A DNA stretch of 64,000 bases from contig NZ_QVLS01000007.1 of assembly GCF_003417535.1 (NCBI RefSeq), forward strand, positions 124,001-188,000. Direction: 5' to 3'. The stretch's first letter is position 1. Every line of letters begins with the position of its first letter. The notes below the pieces were generated by a model. The model saw only the letters and a list, made by a program, of their open reading frames with translations. It had not been told where the DNA came from and did not search any database. Source of the stretch: Hydrogenophaga borbori (GTDB taxonomy: Bacteria > Pseudomonadota > Gammaproteobacteria > Burkholderiales > Burkholderiaceae_C). The translations under genes and the position numbers were made by a program. This document shows, one piece after another, positions 37,414 through 47,010 of this stretch.

Positions 37414-39012
37414 ATGCGCGGTGTGATCGTCCGTTGCTGTGCCGCGCTGCTGGCCTGGTGCTGCCTGGCGGGACCCGTCCAGGCGCTGAGCGCGGCCGAC
37501 GCGCTCGCGGTGGCGCGGGGCGACACGGACGACCGCATCGCCGCCATCCACCGCCTCGCCGGCTCGGCCGACGATCGCGCCACGGCCCTGCTGCGCGCGC
37601 TCGCCGCCGAGTCGCTGAAGTTCAGCGACTCCCAGGTCTTCATCGTCGAGGGCGAGCGCGCCCTCGACGCCCTCAGCGGCCAGCCCGCGGCGCTGCCCGA
37701 CGCGGCCGAGGACGCGATGCTCAACAACCGCCTGCGCGGCGCGCTCGACACCGCCCTGGCCGGCATCGAGCTGTTCACTGCCGGTCCCGAGCGCCAACGC
37801 GAGGCCGCGCGCAGCCTGCAGCGCAACGCCTTCAACGACCCCGACCCCGAAGGCCTGCCCCTGATCGAGAAAGCCCTGGCCACCGGGCTGGACGCGGGGG
37901 CGCGCCAGTCGCTGGAGCTCGCGCAGGCGGCCCTGCAGCTCGCCAGCGCGGACCAGGCCCAGCGCCTGGCCGCCGCCCTCAAGCTGGGCGAGGCGCGCCA
38001 GCCCATCGTGCGCCCCTTGATCGAAGAGCGCCTGAAGAACGAGGCGAGTGCCGAGGTCCAGACCGCGCTGGCGGCGTCGCTCGCGGCCATCGACCGCCGC
38101 GTCGCCCTGGCCAGCGGCCTGGGCCAGGCGTTCACCGGCATCAGCCTGGGCAGCATCCTGCTGCTCGCGGCCCTGGGCCTGGCCATCACCTACGGGCTCA
38201 TGGGTGTGATCAACATGGCCCATGGCGAGCTGATCATGATCGGCGCCTACGCCACCTGGCTGGTGCAGGGCCTGTTCCGCCAGTACCTGCCGGACTGGTT
38301 CGACTTCTACCTGCTGCTGGCGCTGCCCGCGGCCTTCGCCGCCTCGGCCCTGGTGGGCGCGGTGATGGAGCGCACCGTGATCCGTTTCCTCTATGGCCGC
38401 CCGCTGGAGACCCTGCTGGCCACCTGGGGCATCTCCCTGGTGCTCATGCAGCTGGTGCGCAGCCTGTTCGGCGCGCAGAACGTGGCGGTGGAAAACCCCA
38501 GTTGGATGAGTGGCGGCATCACCGTGCTGGGCAGCCTGAGCCTGCCGTGGAACCGGCTCATCATCCTGGCCTTCGCGGCGGCGGTGCTGATCGGCGTGTC
38601 GCTGCTCATCGCACGCACCCGGCTGGGGCTGTTCGTGCGCGGCGTGACCCAGAACCGGCCCATCGCGGCCTGCATGGGCGTGAACACCGCGCGCATCGAC
38701 ACCTGGGCCTTCGCGCTGGGCTCGGGCATCGCGGGCCTGGCGGGCTGCGCGCTCTCGCAGATCGGCAACGTCGGCCCCGACCTCGGCCAGGCCTACATCG
38801 TCGATTCCTTCATGGTGGTGGTGCTGGGCGGCGTCGGCCAGCTGGCGGGCACCGTCTATGCGGCGCTGGGCCTGGGCCTGATCAACAAGTTCATCGAAGG
38901 CTGGGCCGGCGCGGTGCTCGCCAAGATCGCGGTGCTGGTGTTCATCATCGTGTTCATCCAGAAACGCCCGCAAGGCATCTTCGCCCTCAAGGGCAGGAGC
39001 GTGGAAGCATGA
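37414..39012 (+). CDS. urtB: Urea ABC transporter permease UrtB
   Basis: Membrane permease of the LivH type, 532 residues. It is longer than ordinary LivH because of an N-terminal region of about 230 residues with a signal sequence (LLAWCCLAGPVQA) and an HEAT-like helical segment, a known UrtB feature. The permease part starts near LGQAFTGISLGSILLLAALG and contains GVINMAHGELIMIGAYATW and VVLGGVGQLAGTVYAALGLG. The stop overlaps urtC (ATGA). Confidence 0.95.
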   Translation: MRGVIVRCCAALLAWCCLAGPVQALSAADALAVARGDTDDRIAAIHRLAGSADDRATALLRALAAESLKFSDSQVFIVEGERALDALSGQPAALPDAAEDAMLNNRLRGALDTALAGIELFTAGPERQREAARSLQRNAFNDPDPEGLPLIEKALATGLDAGARQSLELAQAALQLASADQAQRLAAALKLGEARQPIVRPLIEERLKNEASAEVQTALAASLAAIDRRVALASGLGQAFTGISLGSILLLAALGLAITYGLMGVINMAHGELIMIGAYATWLVQGLFRQYLPDWFDFYLLLALPAAFAASALVGAVMERTVIRFLYGRPLETLLATWGISLVLMQLVRSLFGAQNVAVENPSWMSGGITVLGSLSLPWNRLIILAFAAAVLIGVSLLIARTRLGLFVRGVTQNRPIAACMGVNTARIDTWAFALGSGIAGLAGCALSQIGNVGPDLGQAYIVDSFMVVVLGGVGQLAGTVYAALGLGLINKFIEGWAGAVLAKIAVLVFIIVFIQKRPQGIFALKGRSVEA

Positions 39013-40133
39013 GCCGGATGCCATCGCCGACCACCGTGGTGCTGCCCGCGCGCGCGCCGCTGCTCACGCGCGCGGGCTGGAGCGCCTTCCTGGCCGCGCT
39101 GCTCGCCGTGTGCGCGCTGGCGCCGGTGCTCAACCTGCTGCTGCCCGCGGGCCACCCGCTGCACCTGAGCGACTACATGGTGAGCCTGGTCGGCAAGATC
39201 ATGTGCTACGCCATCTGCGCGCTGGCCATGGACCTGATCTGGGGCTACAGCGGCATCCTCTCGCTGGGCCATGGGCTGTTCTTCGCGCTGGGCGGCTACA
39301 TGATGGGCATGTACCTCATGCGCCAGATCGGTCGCGACGGCCAGTACCAGAGCGAGCTGCCGGACTTCATGGTCTTCCTGGACTGGAAGGAGCTGCCCTG
39401 GCACTGGGCGCTGTCGGACAGCTTCCTCGCCACGCTCGCGCTCATCGTGCTGGTGCCGGGCGGCGTGGCCTTCGTGTTCGGCTACTTCGCCTTCCGCTCG
39501 CGCATCAAGGGCGTGTACTTCTCCATCATCACGCAGGCCCTGACCTACGCCGCGCTGCTGCTGTTCTTCCGCAACGAGACCGGTTTCGGCGGCAACAACG
39601 GCTTCACCGACTTCAAGCGCATCCTGGGTGTTCCCATCGCCACGCCGTCCACGCGCATGGTGCTGTTCGTGCTCACGGGCCTCACGCTGCTGGGCTGCTT
39701 TCTGCTGGCGCGCTGGCTGGTGCGCAGCCAGTACGGCCGCGTGCTGCAGGCCATCCGCGACGCCGAGAGCCGCACCATGTTCTGCGGCTACGACCCGCTG
39801 CCCTACAAGCTGAGCGTCTGGACGCTGTCGGCCGTGATGTGCGGCATCGCCGGCGCCCTGTACGTGCCGCAGGTGGGCATCATCAACCCCAGCGAGATGA
39901 CGCCGGCCAACAGCATCGAGATCGCCGTCTGGGCGGCCGTGGGCGGGCGCGGCACGCTGATCGGGCCCATCGTCGGCGCCTTCCTGGTCAACGGCGCCAA
40001 GAGCTGGCTGACCGTGACCTTCCCCGAGTTCTGGCTCTACGTGCTGGGCGGCCTGTTCATCGCGGTGACGCTGTTCCTGCCGCAGGGGGTGGTGGGCCTG
40101 GTGAAGAAGCTGCGCCGGGGAGGCTCGGCATGA
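39009..40133 (+). CDS. urtC: Urea ABC transporter permease UrtC
   Basis: LivM-type permease, 374 residues. About ten helices with the family landmarks YAICALAMDLIWGYSGILSL, GHGLFFALGGYMMGMYL and AVGGRGTLIGPIVGAFLVN. The start at 39009 overlaps the urtB stop, and the stop overlaps urtD. A much longer open frame runs upstream but is a shadow of urtA/urtB. Confidence 0.95.
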   Translation: MSRMPSPTTVVLPARAPLLTRAGWSAFLAALLAVCALAPVLNLLLPAGHPLHLSDYMVSLVGKIMCYAICALAMDLIWGYSGILSLGHGLFFALGGYMMGMYLMRQIGRDGQYQSELPDFMVFLDWKELPWHWALSDSFLATLALIVLVPGGVAFVFGYFAFRSRIKGVYFSIITQALTYAALLLFFRNETGFGGNNGFTDFKRILGVPIATPSTRMVLFVLTGLTLLGCFLLARWLVRSQYGRVLQAIRDAESRTMFCGYDPLPYKLSVWTLSAVMCGIAGALYVPQVGIINPSEMTPANSIEIAVWAAVGGRGTLIGPIVGAFLVNGAKSWLTVTFPEFWLYVLGGLFIAVTLFLPQGVVGLVKKLRRGGSA

Positions 40134-41005
40134 CGCCCGACCTGATGCAGGCCGGCGCCGAGCGCATGCAGCGGTTCGCGGGCGTCCTGCCCTCGGGCAA
40201 CACCGCCTCGGGCGGCCGCGCGGCAGGCTTCGCGCGCCCCCTGGTGCCGGGCGAGGTGGACGTCACGCACGGCCGCATCCTGTACCTGGAGGACGTGCAC
40301 GTCGCCTTCGACGGCTTCAAGGCCATCAACGGTTTGTCTCTGGACATCGCGCCCGGCGAGCTGCGCTGCATCATCGGCCCCAACGGCGCGGGCAAGACCA
40401 CGATGATGGACATCATCACCGGCAAGACGCGGCCGGACCGGGGCACGGTGTTCTTCGGCTCCACCATCGATCTGCTGCGCCACCGCGAGGCCGAGATCGC
40501 CACGCTGGGCATCGGCCGCAAGTTCCAGAAGCCCACGGTGTTCGAGCGGCTCAGCGTCTACGAGAACCTGGAACTCGCGCTGGCGACCCACAAGCGCGTC
40601 TGGCCGTCCCTGCGCTTCCAGCCCAATGGCGAGCAGCGCGACCGCCTGGCCGAGGTGCTGACGACCATCCATCTGGTTGAACACGTGGCGCGCACCGCCG
40701 GCGAGCTGAGCCACGGCCAGAAGCAGTGGCTGGAGATCGGCATGCTGCTGATGCAAGACCCCAAGCTGCTGCTGCTCGACGAACCCGTGGCCGGCATGAC
40801 CGACGAAGAGACCGAGCGCACCGCGCAGCTCTTCCTCTCGCTCAAGGGCCGGCACTCGCTGATGGTGGTGGAGCACGACATGGCCTTCGTGCGCGCCATC
40901 GCCGCCACGGTGACGGTGCTGTGCGATGGCGCCGTGCTCGCCGAAGGCACGCTCGACGAGGTGCAGGCCGACGAGCGCGTGATTGAGGTCTACCTGGGCC
41001 GCTGA
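40130..41005 (+). CDS. urtD: Urea ABC transporter ATPase UrtD
   Basis: LivG-type ATPase of 291 residues. Walker A is GPNGAGKTTMMDII, the signature is LSHGQKQWLEIGMLL (SHGQ in place of SGGQ, as in UrtD), and Walker B is LLLLDEPVAGM followed by the H-loop VVEHDMAF. The first 45 residues precede the nucleotide-binding fold. It overlaps urtC by four bases, and urtE starts 10 bases after its stop. Confidence 0.95.
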   Translation: MTPDLMQAGAERMQRFAGVLPSGNTASGGRAAGFARPLVPGEVDVTHGRILYLEDVHVAFDGFKAINGLSLDIAPGELRCIIGPNGAGKTTMMDIITGKTRPDRGTVFFGSTIDLLRHREAEIATLGIGRKFQKPTVFERLSVYENLELALATHKRVWPSLRFQPNGEQRDRLAEVLTTIHLVEHVARTAGELSHGQKQWLEIGMLLMQDPKLLLLDEPVAGMTDEETERTAQLFLSLKGRHSLMVVEHDMAFVRAIAATVTVLCDGAVLAEGTLDEVQADERVIEVYLGR

Positions 41006-41015
41006 AGGACTCCCC

Positions 41016-41720
41016 ATGCTCGACGCGAGAGACATTCACCAGGCCTACGGCGGCAGCCACATCCTGCGCGGCGTGAACCTGCAGGCCCGCGCGGGCGAGG
41101 TGACGGTGGTGCTGGGCCGCAATGGCGTGGGCAAGACGACGCTGCTCAAGTGCCTGATGGGCCTGGTGCCCCTCAAGAGCGGCGAGGTGGTGTTCGACGG
41201 CCGCTCCGTGCGCGCGGCGCCGCCGTACGCGCGGGCCCGCCTGGGCATGGGCTACGTGCCGCAGGGGCGCGAGATCTTCGCGCGCCTGACGGTGCAGGAG
41301 AACCTGCAGATGGGCCTGGCCACGCGCCCCCTGGGCACGCCCGTGCCGCCGCAGCTGTTCGAGCTGTTCCCCGTGCTCAAGCAGATGCTGGGCCGCCGCG
41401 GCGGCGACCTCTCGGGCGGCCAGCAGCAGCAGCTGGCCATTGCGCGCGCCCTGGCGAGCCGGCCCAAGCTGTTGATCTTGGACGAGCCCACCGAAGGCAT
41501 ACAGCCCAACATCATCAAGGACATCGGCCGCGTGATCCGCCAGCTCGCCACGCGGGGCCTGGACGGCGAGCCCATGGCCATCGTGCTGGTGGAGCAGTAC
41601 TACGACTTCGCCGAGGCCCTGGCCGACCGCTACCTGGTGATGGAGCGCGGCGAGGTCATCGCCAGCGGGCCGGGCAGCGAGATGGCGGAGAAGGGCGTGC
41701 GGCAGCTGGTGGCCATCTGA
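41016..41720 (+). CDS. urtE: Urea ABC transporter ATPase UrtE
   Basis: LivF-type ATPase, 234 residues from the ATG at 41016, which has a GAAGGA ribosome site. Walker A is GRNGVGKTTLLKCL, the signature LSGGQQQQLAIARAL, and Walker B LLILDEPTEGIQ. The UrtE-like EGIQPNIIKDIGRVI follows. Last of urtABCDE. An in-frame ATG-like start at 40983 would overlap urtD and is not preferred. Confidence 0.95.
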   Translation: MLDARDIHQAYGGSHILRGVNLQARAGEVTVVLGRNGVGKTTLLKCLMGLVPLKSGEVVFDGRSVRAAPPYARARLGMGYVPQGREIFARLTVQENLQMGLATRPLGTPVPPQLFELFPVLKQMLGRRGGDLSGGQQQQLAIARALASRPKLLILDEPTEGIQPNIIKDIGRVIRQLATRGLDGEPMAIVLVEQYYDFAEALADRYLVMERGEVIASGPGSEMAEKGVRQLVAI

Positions 41721-41938
41721 GGCCGCGGCGCCAGCCCAGGGTCGGGGCCTGATCCGCTGGTTCGGCCAAGTCCTGGCCAACCGCGCCGCCGACGGGGTCT
41801 CTGCGCACAGGCCTGGGGCACGGGCGCACCATGGCACGGTCCCGGTGGGCGCGGCGCGCGGCGCATTCACCCGGACGTGCCCGCAGGAACGCCGCTTGCC
41901 GCGCGCATTGCCCATCAACCGTTGTGAGGGCCCCTGCC

Positions 41939-42139
41939 ATGACGCACAAGTACCCACCCCCCGACCAGGCGCTGGCCGAGCACCCGAAGGATTACTCGGA
42001 CCCGGAGCTCAAGGAATACACCGACGAGTTCGCCCAGGACATTCTCGACGAGGTCATGCCCATCATGCCGCTGGTGCTGCCGCTGATGGCGGTATTGCAA
42101 ATGTTCATGCTGGCCTTCATTGCGGTGGTGATGGCCTGA
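41939..42139 (+). CDS. Small predicted membrane protein (66 aa)
   Basis: A 66-residue protein I do not recognise. It begins with a polar, proline- and acid-rich half (residues 1-38) and ends in one hydrophobic helix of about 25 residues (MPLVLPLMAVLQMFMLAFIA). A GTGAGGG ribosome site precedes the ATG at 41939. It lies 218 bases after urtE on the same strand and ends 9 bases from the convergent Bug gene. It could be a single-span membrane partner of a transporter; this is a guess from layout. Confidence 0.65.
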   Translation: MTHKYPPPDQALAEHPKDYSDPELKEYTDEFAQDILDEVMPIMPLVLPLMAVLQMFMLAFIAVVMA

Positions 42140-42148
42140 ACGCCTTGC

Positions 42149-43117
42149 TCAGTCCGCCGTGATCTTGCGTTCCTTGATGACCGCGCCGAAGCGCTTGGAG
42201 TCGTCCATGCCGCGCTTGCCGAACTCGGCGGGCGACAGCGGCAGGGCCTCGCCGCCGAGGTTGATCATCTTCTCGCGCACGGCGGGCGTGGCCAGGATCT
42301 TGTTGATCTCGGTGTTCAGCCGCGCGATGACGGCCGGCGGCGTGCCGGCCGGCGCGTAGAAGCCGAACACCGTGTCGGCGTCGAAACCCTTGAGGCCGGC
42401 CTCGTCCAGCGTGGGCACGTTGGGGAACAGAGGCGAGCGCTTGCTGCTGCCCACGGCCAGCAGCTTCAGGCGCCCGCTCTTGGCGTGCTGCAGGCCGATG
42501 CCCGGGTCGAAGGTGTAGTCGATCTGGTTGCCCAGCAGGTCGTTGAGCGCGGGCGCCGCGCCGCGGTAGGGCACGTGCACGGCGAACAGGCCGGCCTGGC
42601 TCTTGAACATCTCGCCGGCCAGGTGCGGCGAGCTGCCGTTGCCCGGCGAACCGTAGCTGAGCTTGCCCGGGCGTGCCTTCACGTAGGCGATGAATTCCTG
42701 GATGTTGTTCACCTCCAGCCCGTTGCGCGCCATCAGGTAGACCGCGATGCGCGCGGCCGAGGCCACGGGCACCAGGTCCTTCGCCGGATCGAAGGCCATC
42801 TTGGCGTAGAGGTGCGGGTTCACCGAGACCATGCCGCCCGAGGACAGCAGCAGGGTGTAGCCGTCGGCCGGCGACTTGGCCACGGCGTCGCCCGCCACGT
42901 TGCCGTTGGCGCCGGCGCGGTTCTCCACCACCACGGTCTGGCCCAGGGCGTCGGCCAGGGGGGTGGAGACCAGGCGCGCGATCTGGTCGGCCGCGCCGCC
43001 GGGCGCGAAACCCACGATCACCTTGACCGGCTTGTCGGGCCAGGCCTGCGCGAGCGCGGCGGGGGCGGCCAGCAGCGTGGCGGCGGCCAGGGCGGTGGCG
43101 GTGAGCAGGGATTTCAT
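42149..43117 (-). CDS. Bug-family tripartite tricarboxylate-type binding protein
   Basis: Periplasmic solute-binding protein of 322 residues, the Bug (TctC-like) family that is hugely expanded in Burkholderiales. A signal peptide ends at about residue 23 (APAALAQAWPDKPVKVIVG). The family signature FAPGGAADQIARLV and VENRAGANGNVAGDAVAK follow. A ribosome site AGGAG lies before the ATG at 43117. It is the last gene of the leftward run iorA-iorB-bug, with 41 bases after iorB. Its ligand may be an aromatic or keto acid, by context only. Confidence 0.9.
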   Translation of the reverse strand: MKSLLTATALAAATLLAAPAALAQAWPDKPVKVIVGFAPGGAADQIARLVSTPLADALGQTVVVENRAGANGNVAGDAVAKSPADGYTLLLSSGGMVSVNPHLYAKMAFDPAKDLVPVASAARIAVYLMARNGLEVNNIQEFIAYVKARPGKLSYGSPGNGSSPHLAGEMFKSQAGLFAVHVPYRGAAPALNDLLGNQIDYTFDPGIGLQHAKSGRLKLLAVGSSKRSPLFPNVPTLDEAGLKGFDADTVFGFYAPAGTPPAVIARLNTEINKILATPAVREKMINLGGEALPLSPAEFGKRGMDDSKRFGAVIKERKITAD

Positions 43118-43158
43118 GCGGGTCTCCTGGATGTGCGTGTTGTGGAGGGGAACGGAAC

Positions 43159-44745
43159 TCAGTGGGCCGGCTTCTTCAGGCGCGGGTTGTGGTGCCAGCG
43201 GATGGGCTGGGCCTTGAGCGGGCGCGCGGGCGCGCCGTGCTGCACCAGGGCGCGGTCGAGCGCGGTGCCGGCCTCGTCGGCCAGCGCGGCCTCGCGGGCC
43301 TGGGCCACGGCCTCGGCGGCGCCGGCCTTGGTGGCGTCGGACAGGTGGTCCACGATGTGCAGCAGGTTGTCCTTGCCGCGCTCGTTGGTGCTGCCGTAGC
43401 CCTTGATGAGCCGGCCGCACTTCGCCAGCTCCAGTCCCAGGCGCGCGTCGGCGCGCGCGCCGCGCTCCACGGCGGCCAGCCAGCGGTCCATGAGCGCCTG
43501 TTCGGTGGCGAAGCGGCTGCCCAGGGGGCGCAGGCGCTTGGTGGCGGCCAGCGCGCGCAGCGCGAGCAGGCCCAGCACGCCATGGCTGGACACCTTGAGC
43601 GGCAGCGCCCAGGGCGCCTGGCCGCGCTGCACGCGGCGCTGGTCCCAGGCCAGCACGCGGCGCGCGAGGGACTCGGGCAGCATGGCGGCGAACTCGGGCG
43701 CGCCGGGCTTGAAGTGGTCGTAGACCCGCAGCAGATCGCCGTTGCCGGCCTTGACCTCGCGGCGCACGCGCTCGGCGCGGCTGGCGCGGGCCTTGAGCTC
43801 GGCCACGCGCACGATGTCGTCGAAGGCCATCCACAGCGCGAGCCAGCGCGCGGCCTCGCGCGTGGCGGCGAAGCCCTGCGCGCCGGCCGGATCGCCCGCG
43901 CGCTCGGCGGCGAGCACGCGCTGCAGGCGCTCGAGGTAGCGCAGGCCGTAGGCGGCGTTCTGGTATTCAACCGCACGCGCGTGGCCCAGGGCCAGGATGT
44001 CGTGCAGCGCGGTGGGGAATGGCGCCAGCAGGGCGGGCGGCGTGGCGGCCGCGGGCACCGGCGCTTCGGCGTCGTCGTTCATCACCTGCTCGACCCAGCG
44101 CGCCTGTTCGCGCTGCGCGCTCACGGCGTCGAAGGCGAGGGCGAAGCCGCGCAGGCTGGCCTTGGCGTGGCCGCCGGCGCCGCCCACCACGGCCTCGTAG
44201 TCGGCGCGCGTGAAGGGCAGCAGGCCGCTGGCGGCGATGGCGCCCAGCATCACCGCGCTGACCACGGTGCCGGCCTCGCGCGTGAGCGCGGCCATGTCCA
44301 GCACGTGGTGCGCGCGGCTGTGCTCGCGCACCAGCGCCAGCAGCGGGGCCTCGTCGCGGCGGCCGTCGCCCATCACCATCTTCTCGGCGGTGGTGAAGGC
44401 GCGCGAGGACGAGGTGATGACCAGCGTGTGCTCGCCCGACGCCAGGCCGTTGCCGATCTGGCGGCCGGTCTCCAGCAGCTCGGAGGAGACCAGCGCGTCG
44501 AGCCGGCCCGGCAGCGGGTTCAGGCCGAACACCGGGCGGCGGCCGCGCAGCTCGGCCAGCGGCGTGGGAAAGACCTCGAGGTAGTAGGTGGTGGCGCCGG
44601 TGCGCTGGGCCACGCCGGGGATGCTGGTGGCCTGGGCCGCGTAGCCGGCGTGGCGCGCGGTGTCCACCAGCCAGTCGGTCAGCGTGCCGCCGCCTTCGCC
44701 GCCGAGGGCGCAGAGCAGGAGGGAAATGGGTTGGGCGGAAGACAT
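43159..44745 (-). CDS. iorB: Indolepyruvate oxidoreductase subunit beta (IorB)
   Basis: Second subunit of the ferredoxin-type enzyme that oxidatively decarboxylates aryl-pyruvates from aromatic amino acids. The N-terminal 200 residues form the gamma-type domain (LCALGGEGGGTLTDWLVDTA, QRTGATTYYLEVFP, and VSAVMLGAIAASGLLPF); the remaining 330 residues are the helical extension seen in the long proteobacterial IorB with DUF6537-like content. Total 528 residues from the ATG at 44745. It starts inside the 7-base gap after iorA, so the two are cotranscribed. Confidence 0.88.
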   Translation of the reverse strand: MSSAQPISLLLCALGGEGGGTLTDWLVDTARHAGYAAQATSIPGVAQRTGATTYYLEVFPTPLAELRGRRPVFGLNPLPGRLDALVSSELLETGRQIGNGLASGEHTLVITSSSRAFTTAEKMVMGDGRRDEAPLLALVREHSRAHHVLDMAALTREAGTVVSAVMLGAIAASGLLPFTRADYEAVVGGAGGHAKASLRGFALAFDAVSAQREQARWVEQVMNDDAEAPVPAAATPPALLAPFPTALHDILALGHARAVEYQNAAYGLRYLERLQRVLAAERAGDPAGAQGFAATREAARWLALWMAFDDIVRVAELKARASRAERVRREVKAGNGDLLRVYDHFKPGAPEFAAMLPESLARRVLAWDQRRVQRGQAPWALPLKVSSHGVLGLLALRALAATKRLRPLGSRFATEQALMDRWLAAVERGARADARLGLELAKCGRLIKGYGSTNERGKDNLLHIVDHLSDATKAGAAEAVAQAREAALADEAGTALDRALVQHGAPARPLKAQPIRWHHNPRLKKPAH

Positions 44746-44752
44746 GTCGGTA

Positions 44753-46912
44753 TCAGGCGGCTTGCAACAGGCGGACGAAGGGCGCGCGAACGGCATCGAG
44801 CAGGCGCTCGTGCCACTTCGGGTTCTGCACCACCTCGGCGCGGTAGAAGGAAGGGCACAGCGTGGCCGCGTGCGCGTTGGCGCCGCACAGGCCGCAGCCC
44901 ACGCAGCCGTCGATGACGGTGGCCACGGGGTCGACCTTCAGCGGATCGGGGTTGTCCTTGAGCGTGAGCGTGGGGCAGCCCGACAGGCGGATGCAGGCGT
45001 GGTCGCCGTTGCAGACGTCCTCGTCCACGCCGTACTTCACGCGCACCACGCGCTGGCCCTTCTTCAGCAGCCCGGCGATCCAGGGCTTGATGCGGCGCTG
45101 GCGTTCCAGCTGGCATTCGCCCTCGGCCACGATGACCTTGAGGCCCTGGAACTCGGTGGTGAAGGCCTCGGTGAGCGTGGCGCGCACGGTGTCCACCTCG
45201 TAGGTGTGCACGGTGCGCATCCATTGCACGCCCAGGCCCTTGAGCGTGCTCTCGATGGTCTGGTTCACGTGGGCCAGGCTTTGCGCCTTGTTGGGCGCGG
45301 CGGCCTTGGCCTCGTCGTCGGGCGTGGAGATGATGTCCTGCGTGCCGGTGGCCGAGGTGTAGCCGTTCTTGAAGATCAGCAGCACCGCGTCGTCGCCGTT
45401 GAAGAGAGCGCTTTGCACGCCGGTGAGCAGGCCGTTGTGCCAGAAGCCGCCGTCGCCCATCACCGACAGCACGCGCCGGCGCATCAGCGGCGAGACGCCC
45501 GCGCGGCTGGCCAGGCTCATGCCGTAGCCCAGGATGGAGTGGCCAAAGGAGAAGGGCTCGAAGGTGGCGAGCGCGTGGCAGCCGATGTCGCCCGCGATGT
45601 GCACCGGGCCCACGTCCTGCTGGGCCAGCTTGAGCGCCGAGAACACCGGCCGCTCGGGGCAGCCGATGCACATGCCCGGCGGGCGCGCGGGCAGGGCGCC
45701 GCCCACGGCCTTGGCCACGTCGGCGCGGCGCTGCGCGTTGCCTTGCAGCCAGGCGCGCGCCGAGCCCAGCGCGGCGGCATCGCTGGCCAGGTACTTCTCG
45801 ACGAAGCCGGCCAGGCCTTGCGACATCACCTCGGCCGTGTATTCGCCGGCGCTGGGCAGCAGGTCCTTGCCGTGCAGCGGCGTGGCAATGCCGGCGCGGC
45901 GCAGCAGCGTGGCCAGCTCCTGCTCGATGTACTCGGGCTGGCCTTCCTCGATCATGAGCACGGCGCGCTTGTCTTCGCAGAAGCGCTCCAGCTGATCGGG
46001 CACCAGCGGGCTGGTGACGTTGAGCACCAGCATGGGGATCTTCGACTCGCCGAAGGCGTCGGCCAGGCCGAACTGCTGCAGCGAGCGGATGAGGGTGTTG
46101 TAGAGCCCGCCCTGCACGATGAGGCCGAGGTCTTTGTGTTCGCCCTCGAACAGCTCGTTCAGGCCGTTCTCGGCGATGTAGCGGCGCGCGGCGGGGATGC
46201 GCTGCTCGCCCTTGAGCTTCTCGTGGCGGAAGGTCACGGGCGGGTGGGCCAGGCGCATGTAGTCGAAGCCCGCCGGCTCCTGGATCAGCTGGCGCGTGGA
46301 GATGGCGGGCGCGAGGTTGTCCTTGGTCTCGAAGCTGCCGCGCACGTGGCAGGCGCGGATGCGCAGCTCCATGATGGCCGGCATGTTCGAGGCCTCCGAC
46401 AGGCGAAAGCCGTGCTCGACCATGTGCACCATGCGCGCGAGGTCGGGCCGCGGGTCGAGCAGCAGCATGCCGCTCTTGAGCGCGTAGGCGTGGGTGCGCT
46501 CCTGGATCACGCTGGCGCCCTCGCCGTAGTCTTCGCCGACGACGATCAGCACGCCGCCGGTGACGCCGGGCGAGGCCAGGTTGGACAGCGCGTCGGCCGC
46601 CACGTTGGTGCCGACGATGGACTTCCAGGTGACCGCGCCGCGCACCGGGTAGTGGATGGACGCGCCCAGCATGGCCGCGGCCGAGGCCTCGTTGGAGCAG
46701 GCCTCCACGTGCACGCCCAGGGTGTCGAGGTAGGGCTTGGCCTGCACCATGACGTCGAGCAGGTGCGAGACCGGTGCGCCTTGGTAGCCGCCCACGTAGG
46801 ACACGCCGGACTGCAGCAGCCCTTTGGTGATGGCGAGGATGCCCTCACCGTGAAATGTCTGGCCCGCGCCGAGCTGGAGGGATTGGATTTCCTCGCCAAA
46901 TGAAACTTCCAA
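44753..46912 (-). CDS. iorA: Indolepyruvate ferredoxin oxidoreductase subunit alpha (IorA)
   Basis: Thiamine-diphosphate and iron-sulfur subunit, 719 residues from a proposed TTG start at 46912 with a GGAG site nine bases upstream. The open frame reaches 46984, but that would run through the divergent promoter. Features in order: the pyrimidine-binding domain (GVSYVGGYQGAPVSHLLD), MCIGCPERPVFSAL, the ThDP motif GDIGCHALATFEPF and GDGGFWHNGLLTG to KNGYTSATG, and a C-terminal ferredoxin-like region with CNGDHACIRLSGC and CVGCGLCGANAHAATLC. The neighbour iorB supports the call. It is divergent from a LysR-type regulator. Confidence 0.9.
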   Translation of the reverse strand: MEVSFGEEIQSLQLGAGQTFHGEGILAITKGLLQSGVSYVGGYQGAPVSHLLDVMVQAKPYLDTLGVHVEACSNEASAAAMLGASIHYPVRGAVTWKSIVGTNVAADALSNLASPGVTGGVLIVVGEDYGEGASVIQERTHAYALKSGMLLLDPRPDLARMVHMVEHGFRLSEASNMPAIMELRIRACHVRGSFETKDNLAPAISTRQLIQEPAGFDYMRLAHPPVTFRHEKLKGEQRIPAARRYIAENGLNELFEGEHKDLGLIVQGGLYNTLIRSLQQFGLADAFGESKIPMLVLNVTSPLVPDQLERFCEDKRAVLMIEEGQPEYIEQELATLLRRAGIATPLHGKDLLPSAGEYTAEVMSQGLAGFVEKYLASDAAALGSARAWLQGNAQRRADVAKAVGGALPARPPGMCIGCPERPVFSALKLAQQDVGPVHIAGDIGCHALATFEPFSFGHSILGYGMSLASRAGVSPLMRRRVLSVMGDGGFWHNGLLTGVQSALFNGDDAVLLIFKNGYTSATGTQDIISTPDDEAKAAAPNKAQSLAHVNQTIESTLKGLGVQWMRTVHTYEVDTVRATLTEAFTTEFQGLKVIVAEGECQLERQRRIKPWIAGLLKKGQRVVRVKYGVDEDVCNGDHACIRLSGCPTLTLKDNPDPLKVDPVATVIDGCVGCGLCGANAHAATLCPSFYRAEVVQNPKWHERLLDAVRAPFVRLLQAA

Positions 46913-46961
46913 GGCCTGTGTCTCCGTGGGTTTGTCGTGTCGAACACGCGAGTATGGGCGC

Positions 46962-46984
46962 TCGATCGGCATCGATCCATACAA
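46962..46984. promoter_or_regulatory. iorA/LysR control region with inverted repeat and -10 box
   Basis: TCGAT-CGGC-ATCGA (46962-46975) is a perfect inverted repeat between the divergent genes. TACAAT at 46979-46984 is a good -10 for the LysR gene. Such a site is expected for LysR autoregulation and control of iorA, though the exact T-N11-A pattern is not met. Confidence 0.4.
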
Positions 46985-47010
46985 TGAGCCGACTAACTGA
47001 CATTAGATTC

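Noticed and set aside
42485..43399. Plus-strand frame opposite the Bug and iorB genes
   Set aside because: Antisense shadow; the opposite strand has a signal peptide, ribosome site and family motifs.
44660..46903. A 747-codon plus-strand frame opposite iorA
   Set aside because: Shadow of iorA; no recognisable domain and no ribosome site.
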